64,000 nt of DNA, from the NCBI RefSeq assembly GCF_014646655.1, contig NZ_BMNR01000002.1, positions 149,224-213,223 on the forward strand, written 5' to 3'. Below, in pieces: positions 13,851-21,492 of the stretch. The position numbers were made by a program, and so were the translations under genes. This stretch comes from Yeosuana aromativorans (lineage in GTDB: Bacteria > Bacteroidota > Bacteroidia > Flavobacteriales > Flavobacteriaceae). How positions within the stretch are numbered: the stretch's first letter is position 1; each line of letters opens with the position of its first letter. The notes under the pieces were generated by a model that was given only the letters and a program-made list of their open reading frames with translations, was not told the origin of the DNA and searched no databases.

Positions 13851-13965
13851 TTGCAAATAAGATAACCGCAGTAAAATCAAGGATACTTTAGTATTCCATT
13901 TAAATGGTAGCTTCTAAAGACAAATAGAACTTCAATGAATACTGCGGATTATCCTATTTCGCAAG
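13851..13965. repeat. Long imperfect inverted repeat with internal hairpins
   Basis: The left arm 13851-13874 pairs with the right arm 13941-13965 over about 24 positions, with only two small bulges and a few mismatches. The shared core is GATAA(T)CCGCAGTA. The 66-base loop holds further stems: GGATACT/AGTATTCC (13882-13898), the palindrome CCATTTAAATGG (13897-13908) and TTCTA/TAGAA (13913-13930). The whole could fold into a branched cruciform or RNA. Its function is unknown. Confidence 0.7.
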
Positions 13966-14394
13966 CAGCACACAAGAGCAACTCATTCAGTCGGTAATTC
14001 CATCCCACGCTTTATAGTTTTTACATTACAGTTTGGCTTTTATTACATAATAATTTGTCTTTCGCTCAAAATACTTAAATCCTTAAAGTTCTTGCACAAA
14101 TGAATATAACGCCAAACCTTAAATGAAAACTACATCCAAACCTTCCATTACCTCCTTCATTCCTTGCACTTGCCTAAACATGATTATTTTGTACTACCAA
14201 TAAAAATCTTCCTGTTACAATATTAGAATCAAAAAATCCGCCACCCTTGCGGTAAACCGTTGCTGTGGTACGCCCTTTTGCAGAAAAATGCAACGGGCTA
14301 TTTACCCCAGCACCCTTGCTCAACTCGCAGCCGGCTCGCTCGGCTAGATTACCTGCGAAATAATATCTTTAGGTAATATTAAATACAACTTAAA

Positions 14395-14688
14395 ATGATA
14401 ACAAAAACAATTCAAATCCAAGAAGTAACAGTTGACGAATTAGCAGAAAAAGTAGCTGATAAACTCCTTTTGAAAATGGAAGCTTATTTAAAACAAATTA
14501 GTTCTACAAAAGACGAAGGCTTATTAACAAGACAAGAAACTGCCGATTATTTAAAAGTAAGTTTAGTAACTATTCATCAATGGGCTAATTATGGTATTAT
14601 AAATCGAGTTCATATTGGAAACCGTGTTTATTTTCAAAAACAAGCAATTTTAGATTTAATAGAAAGACAAACGATAAGAAAAAAATAA
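14395..14688 (+). CDS. Helix-turn-helix (excisionase-type) DNA-binding protein
   Basis: A 97-residue protein. Residues about 42-90 form the HTH domain: 'LLTRQETADYLKVS', 'VTIHQWANYGII', 'VHIGNRVYFQKQAILDLI'. It is close in length and sequence pattern to the HTH protein at 427-723, so the two are probably paralogues within one element. These proteins act as excision factors or transcriptional regulators of Bacteroidetes integrative elements (family knowledge). It stands alone between two non-coding stretches. Confidence 0.8.
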   Translation: MITKTIQIQEVTVDELAEKVADKLLLKMEAYLKQISSTKDEGLLTRQETADYLKVSLVTIHQWANYGIINRVHIGNRVYFQKQAILDLIERQTIRKK

Positions 14689-14941
14689 AAAAAGATAGCA
14701 AATATAAGAGGCTTCCTTAGCCCACCGCACAAAGCTATAAAGGTCAAGCCCTACGGGTTTTGAATAAAACTTTTTTTTCAGAAGTCTTTAGTTTTTATTG
14801 ATACATTTTTATTTAAAAAAACTTTTATCCAAAAACCTTGACAGCCTTATCCACGCCACCTAAAAATCGGCTTTCTTTTTTTCTTTTCTTTTAAAAAATT
14901 TATGGCGCGAAGCGTAGCGAAGCAATTTAAATTGGATAGCT

Positions 14942-15355
14942 ATGTCAACTTTTGAAATGAAAACACACCAAATCGGAAAAACTTATTCGCATCATCATTT
15001 TTTTATACTAAACAAAGGTCTTAACAGCGGGAAACCGCTCCCAGATCCTTGTCCTAACTGTTTTGTGGTCCTAACATCAACCAAAAAAGAAAAACACACC
15101 CTTTTTCATTTATCTATGATGCTTCAAATAGGTGGTTTTTATGCTTATTATTTAAAAGGAAGTGTTATTCCTTTTATATCAATAGATGATTGTAGAAACA
15201 CTCTAAAAAACGCATTTTCAAGAAAAATTGAAATTGAAAAATACATTAAAGTAGTATGTTCTATAAATCAAAAGCAATTACAACTTACAGAGGCTCTTTC
15301 AAAGTTTGAAAAACTAAAAACCTCATATATTCAAATATGTTTTAAAACAAAGTAA
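14942..15355 (+). CDS. DUF6943 family protein
   Basis: A 137-residue cytoplasmic protein. The signature 'FILNKGLNSGKPL' followed by 'PCPNCFVVL' (residues about 21-46) is the characteristic N-terminal motif of DUF6943, a family common in Bacteroidetes conjugative and integrative elements. The two cysteines could bind a metal. Its molecular role is unknown. It sits near an excisionase-type HTH gene, as usual for the family. The 253 bases before it are T-rich on the plus strand and include the short repeat GCGAAGCGTAGCGAAGC (about 14906-14922). Confidence 0.8.
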   Translation: MSTFEMKTHQIGKTYSHHHFFILNKGLNSGKPLPDPCPNCFVVLTSTKKEKHTLFHLSMMLQIGGFYAYYLKGSVIPFISIDDCRNTLKNAFSRKIEIEKYIKVVCSINQKQLQLTEALSKFEKLKTSYIQICFKTK

Positions 15356-15511
15356 ACAGATGTAAACAACGGCAAAGGAGGAGAAAGAGACAAAATAAAC
15401 GAACAAAAGGACTTATTTTTCGTTTAATATTATAAAGCATCGAGTTGTTTTATCTATATAAAGTCCGTACCAAGTCCGAATGAATATTAATTAAAAATTG
15501 TTATATATGTT

Positions 15512-16153
15512 ATGGGAAAAATTGGTCAAGGAATCCTAGGAGGATTATCAGGAAAAGTAGGAAATGTGATTGGTGGAAGTTGGAAAGGTATTGATTACAT
15601 CAGAATTAAGCCGACGAGTGTGGCTAATCCTCGAACAGAGGGACAAGTAAATCAGCGTAATAAATTTACTATTACATTGGAGTATTTGCAGGCTACAAGC
15701 GATTTTATTAAAATCGGTTATAAGTCTTTTGCTGTTAAAAAAACAGCATTTAATGCAGCAATGTCTTATGTGTTAAATAATGCAGTAGGAGGTATAGCTC
15801 CTAACTTCACGATTGACTATTCTTTAGCTCTATTAAGTAGAGGTTCTTTATCTGGAGTTTTAAATGGTACAACCAATTTAGCAACCCCAGGACAAGTAAC
15901 TTTTAATTGGGATGATAATTCGACAGAAGCTAATGCTAATGTAACAGACAAAGCTATGGTACTAGTTTATAACCCAAGTAAGAAAGAATCAATTTCTATT
16001 CTTAATGGTGCAGTTAGAACTATACAAACACAAACTGTTACAATTCCAAACTCCTATACAGGAGATATTGTAGAGCTTTTTATGGCATTTGTATCTGAAG
16101 ATGGTTCTCAAGTTTCAAATAGCGTTTATTTAGGTAGTGGTACGGCATCTTAA
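15512..16153 (+). CDS. DUF6266 family protein
   Basis: A 213-residue protein. The start 'MGKIGQGILGGLSGKVGNVIG' with 'WKGIDYIRIKP' is diagnostic for DUF6266, a Bacteroidetes family of unknown function often found singly or in tandem next to mobile elements. The rest is predicted mostly beta-rich with Thr/Ser/Asn repeats ('NSYTGDIVELFMAF' near the C-terminus). No classical signal peptide is seen. It is the last gene before the tRNA-Ser and has its own terminator. Confidence 0.85.
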   Translation: MGKIGQGILGGLSGKVGNVIGGSWKGIDYIRIKPTSVANPRTEGQVNQRNKFTITLEYLQATSDFIKIGYKSFAVKKTAFNAAMSYVLNNAVGGIAPNFTIDYSLALLSRGSLSGVLNGTTNLATPGQVTFNWDDNSTEANANVTDKAMVLVYNPSKKESISILNGAVRTIQTQTVTIPNSYTGDIVELFMAFVSEDGSQVSNSVYLGSGTAS

Positions 16154-16180
16154 AAGTGATCCTAATTAAATGGTTAAATG

Positions 16181-16210
16181 ACCGTTGCATTAATTTGTAA
16201 CGGTTTTTTT
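16181..16210 (+). terminator. Rho-independent terminator after the DUF6266 gene
   Basis: ACCGTTGCA (16181-16189) pairs with TGTAACGGT (about 16196-16204, one G-T pair) and is followed by seven Ts. Confidence 0.85.
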
Positions 16211-16233
16211 ATGCTTTTTTATAATAAAATATA

Positions 16234-16251
16234 GTGGGGATTATGTGGGGA
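16234..16251. repeat. Direct repeat GTGGGGA, 11-bp period
   Basis: Two copies of GTGGGGA start at 16234 and 16245, exactly one helical turn apart. They lie between the island's last gene and the tRNA-Ser, where an integrase arm-binding site could be expected. Compare the 11-bp-spaced repeats upstream of the integrase at 57854-57873. Confidence 0.6.
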
Positions 16252-16266
16252 TATTGACAAAATAAA

Positions 16267-16306
16267 AACCCTAACTAATTGATTTTCAATTGTTAGGGTT
16301 TGTTTT
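16267..16306 (-). terminator. Terminator of tRNA-Ser (probably bidirectional)
   Basis: AACCCTAAC (16267-16275) pairs with GTTAGGGTT (16292-16300); inner AATT pairs extend the stem. On the minus strand it lies four bases past the tRNA 3' end and is followed by a T-rich run. Confidence 0.85.
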
Positions 16307-16309
16307 TAG

Positions 16310-16394
16310 CGGAGAAAGAGGGATTCGAACCCCCGGAGGTGTGACCCTCAACAGTTTTCAAGACTGCCGCATTCGACCACTCTGCCATTTCTCC
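16310..16394 (-). tRNA. tRNA-Ser (anticodon UGA)
   Basis: Read on the minus strand from 16394, the 7-bp acceptor stem GGAGAAA/TTTCTCC, the D-arm 'AGAGTGGTCGAA', the anticodon loop CTTGAAA (anticodon TGA), a long variable arm typical of class II tRNA-Ser, and the T-arm 'GGGGGTTCGAATCCC' are all visible. The 3' CCA is not encoded. The 3' end faces the accessory island, the usual orientation for a tRNA that served as an integration site. Confidence 0.97.
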
Positions 16395-16485
16395 AAATGC
16401 GGTTGCAAATATAGAAACCTTTTTCCTATCTAAAAAACCTTTTTTCTTTTTTTTGTTTTATTCATTCTAATTCGTTTTTAGACCC

Positions 16486-16493
16486 TATTTTTG
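16486..16493 (+). promoter_or_regulatory. -7 box TATTTTTG, probable leaderless promoter
   Basis: Matches the Bacteroidetes -7 consensus TAnnTTTG and ends four bases before the ATG at 16498, so transcription should begin at or next to the start codon. Confidence 0.6.
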
Positions 16494-16497
16494 TTCT

Positions 16498-17253
16498 ATG
16501 GAACATTGGTATTACTATCTGCTTTTAGTTGCTGTAGGTATTTTGGTGGGAATTATTAATACCATGAGTGGTGGCGGTTCTTTGCTTACACTTCCTGTCT
16601 TGATCTTTGTTGGATTGCCTTCAAATATTGCTAATGGAACCAATAGGATAGCTGTATTGATTCAAACGTTTTTCAACATTGCAGGATACAAAAGCAAAGG
16701 GGCAATCGGTAAATCGCCTTTCCCTTTTTATTTATCAATATCGGCAACTGTTGGGGCTGTTATAGGAGCTAAATTGGCTATAGATATTAGGGGTGAATTA
16801 TTTAATAAAATTTTAGCCATCGTCATGATTACCGTTGTGGGTTTCATGGTTTTTAGGCCCAAACAGAATTTTAATGAATTAGCAGATAGAATTACAGGAA
16901 AGTATTTAAAATACAGCATCATCGTATTTTTCTTTATTGGTATATATGGAGGTTTTATTCAAGCAGGAGCTGGTTTATTTATTCTGTTGGCTTTATCCTC
17001 CATAAATCATTTAACCTTAATCAAATCCAATGTCATTAAAGTGCTGGTTATCTTTACGTATTCCATAGTTGCACTTTTTATGTTTGGAATTAACTTGAAA
17101 TTGGACTGGGGGGCTGGATTAACCTTAGCTTCCGGACAAGCGGTTGGCGGGTGGTTTACCAGCCGATGGTCCATAAATAAAGGCGATGGAATTGTGAAAA
17201 TATTTTTGATAATAATGGTAATGGGAATGGCCATTAAACTATGGTTTTTTTAA
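16498..17253 (+). CDS. TauE/SafE-family (TSUP) membrane exporter
   Basis: A 251-residue integral membrane protein with about eight hydrophobic segments in two halves, each opening with a related glycine-rich motif ('GIINTMSGGGSLLTLP' in the first, 'GGFIQAGAGLFILLAL' in the second). This is the hallmark duplication of the TauE/SafE/TSUP family, which exports sulfite or organosulfur anions. The substrate here is not known. It is the first gene of the core after the tRNA-Ser, and a nitroreductase gene starts 12 bases later, probably in the same transcript. The start is supported by the -7 box just upstream. Confidence 0.88.
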   Translation: MEHWYYYLLLVAVGILVGIINTMSGGGSLLTLPVLIFVGLPSNIANGTNRIAVLIQTFFNIAGYKSKGAIGKSPFPFYLSISATVGAVIGAKLAIDIRGELFNKILAIVMITVVGFMVFRPKQNFNELADRITGKYLKYSIIVFFFIGIYGGFIQAGAGLFILLALSSINHLTLIKSNVIKVLVIFTYSIVALFMFGINLKLDWGAGLTLASGQAVGGWFTSRWSINKGDGIVKIFLIIMVMGMAIKLWFF

Positions 17254-17265
17254 AATGATTACATA

Positions 17266-17901
17266 ATGAGTGATATTATAGAACAATTGGAATGGCGCTA
17301 TGCCACCAAAAAATTTGATAGAAACAAAAAGCTGCCACAAGATAAAATAGATACCTTAAAACAAGCTTTTAATCTTACAGCAACGTCTTTTGGGCTTCAA
17401 ACCTTGAGTTTGATTGTTGTGAGCAATGAGGACTTAAAATCTGCATTGGTTCCTTATTCATATAACCAAAAACAGGTAGCAGATGCATCACAATTGTTGG
17501 TGATTTGTATTCAGGATAATATATCGGATTTAGATGTGGTTGATTATTACAATAATATCAAAACCACCAGAAATACACCTGATGAAATTCTAAAGCCATA
17601 CAGAAATGATTTGATAAAAATGATTCAAAAAATGACTATAGAAGAACAGCAGCAATGGTCCTTGAACCAAGCTTACATTGCATTGGGTAATCTAATGACG
17701 GTTTGTGCTATTGAAGAAATTGATTCTTGTCCTATGGAAGGCTTTATACCAGAAAAATATGATGACATTCTGAATTTAAAAGAAAAAGGATTAAAATCCG
17801 TTTTATTGCTGCCGGTAGGCTACAGAGCTGAAGATGATATGTTTGCCGATTTTAAAAAGGTGAGAAAACCATTAGACGAAACGATTATTGAATTAAATTA
17901 A
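17266..17901 (+). CDS. NAD(P)H-dependent nitroreductase family oxidoreductase
   Basis: A 211-residue FMN-dependent nitroreductase-fold enzyme of the NfsB/DrgA type. Visible signatures: N-terminal 'RYATKKFD' (FMN phosphate contact), 'ATSFGLQ', 'ALGNLMTVCAIEEIDSCPMEG' region (about residues 145-165) and the C-terminal 'GYRAEDD'. Such enzymes reduce nitroaromatics, quinones or flavins with NAD(P)H in the cytoplasm as homodimers. The gene follows the TauE gene by 12 bases and precedes a DegT aminotransferase by 11 bases, suggesting one transcript; a shared pathway is not evident. Confidence 0.9.
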   Translation: MSDIIEQLEWRYATKKFDRNKKLPQDKIDTLKQAFNLTATSFGLQTLSLIVVSNEDLKSALVPYSYNQKQVADASQLLVICIQDNISDLDVVDYYNNIKTTRNTPDEILKPYRNDLIKMIQKMTIEEQQQWSLNQAYIALGNLMTVCAIEEIDSCPMEGFIPEKYDDILNLKEKGLKSVLLLPVGYRAEDDMFADFKKVRKPLDETIIELN

Positions 17902-17912
17902 AAAAGGAGTAT

Positions 17913-19109
17913 ATGCCAGGATTTGAATTATTTGGAGATAACGAACGCAAAGAGGTGAATGATGTTTTAAACAGTGGCGTTTTGATGCGCTATGGCTTTG
18001 ATGGCATGCGGAAAGGCCATTGGAAATCCAAGGAATTGGAAACCGAAATTCAAAACCAGTTTCAAGTTAAACACGCCCAATTGTTAAGCAGTGGTACGGC
18101 CGCTGTTTCGGTATCATTGGCTATTGCAGGTGTTGGCGCTGGTGATGAAGTGATTATGCCATGTTTTACGTTTGTAGCCAGTTTTGAGGCCGTTATGATG
18201 TTAGGTGCCATTCCTGTTTTAGTGGATATTGATGATACATTAACCCTGGACATAGATTCAGTAAAAAATGCCATTTCCCCAAAGACTAAAGCTATTATGC
18301 CAGTTCATATGTGTGGTAGTATGGCCAACTTGCAAGCATTGAAAGCTATTTGTGATGCACATCATCTTGTTTTGGTAGAAGATGCCTGCCAAGCTATTGG
18401 TGGAACTTACCAAGGAAAAGCCTTGGGCAGTTACGGCGATGTGGGCAGTTTTTCCTTTGATTTTGTTAAAACTATTACTTGTGGTGAAGGTGGTGCCGTT
18501 ATTACTAACAATTCAAAGTTTGCCCAAAATGCTGATCATTTTTCAGACCATGGTCATGACCATGTAGGAACTGATAGGGGAGCAGAAACCCATCCGTTTT
18601 TGGGATATAATTTCAGGATTTCAGAACTTAATGCAGCGGTAGGATTGGCACAAGTTAGGCGCTTAAACGAGTTCATAGCCATTCAAAAGAAACATTACAC
18701 CATTTTAAGGGAGGCATTATCAGAAATACCCGAAGTTGTGTTTAGAACTGTTCCAGAAGGCGGTGAGGAAAATTATTCATTTTTAAACTTCTTTTTACCA
18801 GATTTGGAAGCAACCCGAAAAGTATCAGTTGCTTTTAAAGAACAAGGAATTGACGGATGCTTTCATTACTATGACAACAATTGGCACTATGTCCGTAAAT
18901 GGGAGCACTTAAAAAATATTAAAACATTGTACCCCATTCATGAGGATGTTAGAAATGGGCTGAAATATTTGGAAACCAAAACTTTTGAAAAGTCTGATTA
19001 TTTCATAGGAAGAAATTTGTCTTGTTTAATTAAACTGTCCTGGACAGAAGGAGAAACAAAAGAAAGAGCTAGAAAAATGGTTAACATCATTCGTTCAGTT
19101 TTGAGCTAG
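17913..19109 (+). CDS. DegT/DnrJ/EryC1/StrS family aminotransferase
   Basis: A 398-residue PLP enzyme of the sugar aminotransferase family. Motifs: 'LLSSGTAAVSVSL' (PLP phosphate), 'VEDACQAIGGTY' (the Asp contacting the PLP ring), and the catalytic Lys186 in 'FDFVKTITCGEGG'. The usual motif has 'SF..TK.I..GEGG', so the residues before the Lys are slightly atypical, but the lysine is present. Family members transfer an amino group to keto-sugar nucleotides for surface polysaccharides. No other sugar-nucleotide genes are nearby, so the substrate remains open. It is the last gene of the run that begins at 16498. Confidence 0.9.
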   Translation: MPGFELFGDNERKEVNDVLNSGVLMRYGFDGMRKGHWKSKELETEIQNQFQVKHAQLLSSGTAAVSVSLAIAGVGAGDEVIMPCFTFVASFEAVMMLGAIPVLVDIDDTLTLDIDSVKNAISPKTKAIMPVHMCGSMANLQALKAICDAHHLVLVEDACQAIGGTYQGKALGSYGDVGSFSFDFVKTITCGEGGAVITNNSKFAQNADHFSDHGHDHVGTDRGAETHPFLGYNFRISELNAAVGLAQVRRLNEFIAIQKKHYTILREALSEIPEVVFRTVPEGGEENYSFLNFFLPDLEATRKVSVAFKEQGIDGCFHYYDNNWHYVRKWEHLKNIKTLYPIHEDVRNGLKYLETKTFEKSDYFIGRNLSCLIKLSWTEGETKERARKMVNIIRSVLS

Positions 19110-19224
19110 CTTTGAGCTTTTACAGAAGCTGTATGGTTTTTGTATAGGTTGATTTTTATAAGGTTTCAGATTATTAATGTATTATTGTTAAATTCTATTA
19201 AAATATAAAAATCAATACTTAACT

Positions 19225-20319
19225 ATGAGGCAGTTTTATATTCTTACCACTTTCGTTTTCGTTTTATCTTTTAACCAATTTTGCATAGCTCAAGTAGATG
19301 TTGTTTATGATAATTTAGTATGGTCAGATGAATTTGATACTGCCGGAACCAATCCTGTGAATTCCACCAATTGGTTTCACCAAACCCAGTTGCCTGCTGG
19401 TGGCGGTTGGTACAACGGAGAAGAACAGCACTACAGCAATAGAATTGATAATTCGTTTGTAAGTGGTGGATTCTTGAATATTGTAGCCAAGAAAGAATCG
19501 TTTACAGATCAAAGCGTTACAAAACAATATACTTCGGCACGACTAAATTCAAAGTTTGCATTTACCTACGGACGGATTGATGTTAGAGCCAAATTGCCGA
19601 TAGAATCTGGAACTTGGCCTGCCATTTGGACCCTAGGTAAAAACATCAATGAAAATGGTGGTTATTGGGATGCAACCTACGGAACAACCAATTGGCCATA
19701 TTGTGGTGAAATAGACATTATGGAACACGGTATTTTCCCGGGGCAAGATATTAATTTTGTGCAAAGCGCCCTGCATACGCCATCTTCAAATGGAAATACT
19801 TATAACAAAGGCGGCGTTGTGGCTTCTGATATCCAAAATAATTTTCATGTGTATTCCATGAATTGGTCACCTGACCAAATTTCATTTTTGCTGGACGGCG
19901 TCATATACTATACATACAACCCGACCGTTAAAGATGCCAATACATGGCCTTTTGATAAAGATCAGTACATTTTGTTGAATGTTGCTATGGGTGGTGTAGC
20001 CGGGACCATTGATCCAGCATTCACTCAAAGTTCCATGGTGATTGATTATGTAAGGGTGTATCAGTTAAGTGCTTTAAGTAATTCAGAACATGAAATTTCT
20101 GATGTAAAGGTTTTTCCAAATCCTGCTCATTCACAAATTACTATTTCCACGTCATCTGTTATTGATAAGGTTGAACTTTATGATGTTTTTGGAAAGCGTA
20201 TATTGAGTCAGACAAAAAAAATGAAGACTTTAGATGTCAGCAATCTAAATGCTGGATTTTATTTGCTCAACATATATTCAGGCAATAAAAAATCATCCAA
20301 AAAGGTAATCATAAATTAA
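19225..20319 (+). CDS. GH16 beta-glucanase (laminarinase-like) with T9SS sorting domain
   Basis: A 364-residue secreted glycoside hydrolase. An N-terminal signal peptide ('FVFVLSFNQFCIAQ') is followed by a GH16 domain (about residues 30-280). The catalytic motif is GEIDIMEH with E162 as nucleophile, D164 and E167 as acid/base. Residues about 290-364 form a type A Por secretion tail ('VFPNPAHSQITIS', 'VELYDVFGKRI', 'LNAGFYLLNI', ending in 'KKVIIN') for export by the type IX system. GH16 enzymes of this kind cut beta-1,3(1,4)-glucans such as algal laminarin. The gene stands alone and its stop overlaps the stop of the convergent riboflavin gene by four bases. Confidence 0.95.
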   Translation: MRQFYILTTFVFVLSFNQFCIAQVDVVYDNLVWSDEFDTAGTNPVNSTNWFHQTQLPAGGGWYNGEEQHYSNRIDNSFVSGGFLNIVAKKESFTDQSVTKQYTSARLNSKFAFTYGRIDVRAKLPIESGTWPAIWTLGKNINENGGYWDATYGTTNWPYCGEIDIMEHGIFPGQDINFVQSALHTPSSNGNTYNKGGVVASDIQNNFHVYSMNWSPDQISFLLDGVIYYTYNPTVKDANTWPFDKDQYILLNVAMGGVAGTIDPAFTQSSMVIDYVRVYQLSALSNSEHEISDVKVFPNPAHSQITISTSSVIDKVELYDVFGKRILSQTKKMKTLDVSNLNAGFYLLNIYSGNKKSSKKVIIN

Positions 20320-21476
20320 TAGGCTACATACTCAACAATCTCCAAGCCATAACCAATCAATCCAACCCGTTTGGTTTGTTCGGAGTTTGAAATAATGCGC
20401 AGTTTATGGATATTTAAATCGTGCAATATTTGAGCGCCAATACCAAAATCCCTACTGTCCATATCAACTCGTGGCGCTTTTGCTACTTTGTTGGGCTTTT
20501 GATTGTTCTTTAAAAATTCCAAACGTTTTAAGATGTTCATGGATTGCACTTCTTGGTTAATAAAGATAATAGCCCCTTTGCCTTCATCATTGATGACCTT
20601 GAACATATCATCCAGTTGCTTATCAACATTATTGGTTAGCGTTCCAAGGATATCATTATTGACCAATGTGGAGTTTATTCTGGTAAGAACAGGCTCATTG
20701 TCTTTCCATTGTCCTTTAGTGAGTGCTATATGTATTTGGTTATTGGTTGTTTGCTGATAGGCTCTTAACCTAAAACTACCAAAACGGGTCTCTATTTGAA
20801 AATCCTCTTTTTTATCAATTAACGAGTCGTGCTGCATTCTATAGGCCACTAAATCTTCAATGGAAACAATTTTAAGATTTAATTTTTTGGCTACTTCAAT
20901 AAGCTGTGGCAAACGCGCCATACTTCCATCTTCATTCATGATTTCAACAATAACACCAGCTGGTTTTAAGCCTGCTAATCTGGCAAAATCAATGGCGGCT
21001 TCTGTATGTCCAGTTCGTCTCAACACGCCTCCTTCTTTGGCAACCAATGGAAACACATGTCCTGGTTTCGCCAATTCAAACGGTTTGGTATCGGGGTTGA
21101 TAAGTGCTTTTATGGTTTTTGCCCTATCACTGGCTGATATGCCAGTTGTAACACCATTTCCACGCAAATCAACGGACACCGTAAATGCGGTTTCCATGTG
21201 GTCTGTGTTGTTTCTCACCATCATGTTCAACTCCAGCTCATTACATCTGTTTTCTGTAAGCGGTGCACAAATAAGGCCTCTACCGTGGGTAGCCATGAAG
21301 TTTATCATTTGTGGTGTCACTTTATCAGCAGCTGCTACAAAATCGCCTTCATTCTCCCTGTTTTCATCATCTACTACAATAATGACCTTACCATTTCTTA
21401 TATCGTCAATGGCGTCATGAATGGTATCTAGCTTAAATTCAGTTGGTTTTGAAGGTGTTTTCATTTCTATAATCAT
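20316..21476 (-). CDS. ribB: 3,4-dihydroxy-2-butanone 4-phosphate synthase with degenerate GTP cyclohydrolase II domain
   Basis: A 386-residue protein. Residues about 17-213 form an intact RibB domain ('DDENRENEGDF', 'THGRGLIC', 'GHVFPLVAKEGGVLRRTGHTEA' region), making the four-carbon riboflavin precursor from ribulose 5-phosphate. Residues about 229-386 align with RibA, but its zinc and catalytic residues are gone: HSECLTGD reads NSTLVNND (268-275), the CDCG region reads TNNVD, and RGIGL is absent; no cysteine remains after C78. GTP cyclohydrolase activity is therefore not expected. The start at 21476 is supported by a TATCTTTG box ending four bases upstream; ATG at 21464 is the alternative. 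Confidence 0.93.
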   Translation of the reverse strand: MIIEMKTPSKPTEFKLDTIHDAIDDIRNGKVIIVVDDENRENEGDFVAAADKVTPQMINFMATHGRGLICAPLTENRCNELELNMMVRNNTDHMETAFTVSVDLRGNGVTTGISASDRAKTIKALINPDTKPFELAKPGHVFPLVAKEGGVLRRTGHTEAAIDFARLAGLKPAGVIVEIMNEDGSMARLPQLIEVAKKLNLKIVSIEDLVAYRMQHDSLIDKKEDFQIETRFGSFRLRAYQQTTNNQIHIALTKGQWKDNEPVLTRINSTLVNNDILGTLTNNVDKQLDDMFKVINDEGKGAIIFINQEVQSMNILKRLEFLKNNQKPNKVAKAPRVDMDSRDFGIGAQILHDLNIHKLRIISNSEQTKRVGLIGYGLEIVEYVAY

Positions 21477-21480
21477 GGCG

Positions 21481-21488
21481 CAAAGATA
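21481..21488 (-). promoter_or_regulatory. -7 box TATCTTTG, probable leaderless promoter of ribB
   Basis: On the minus strand TATCTTTG is followed by CGCC and then the ATG at 21476. It lies in the 16 bases between the lptF-like stop and ribB, giving ribB its own promoter despite the operon-like spacing. Confidence 0.6.
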
Positions 21489-21492
21489 TTGC

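Larger units (their letters stand above)
13346..14394. other. Non-coding, structured kilobase of the mobile element
   Basis: No convincing gene lies in this stretch. A 100-codon frame at 13396-13698 has the composition of chance translation. The stretch contains locally GC-rich patches, the hairpin at 13644-13683, the long structured inverted repeat at 13851-13965, and an AGCCG/CGGCT palindrome near 14330-14346. Such gene-poor GC-patchy DNA is common next to HTH/excisionase genes in flavobacterial integrative elements. It may hold an oriT or regulatory RNA (inference). Confidence 0.5.

Noticed and set aside
20860..21420. Long open frames opposite ribB and other core genes
   Set aside because: They mirror well-supported genes in antisense and show no family features.
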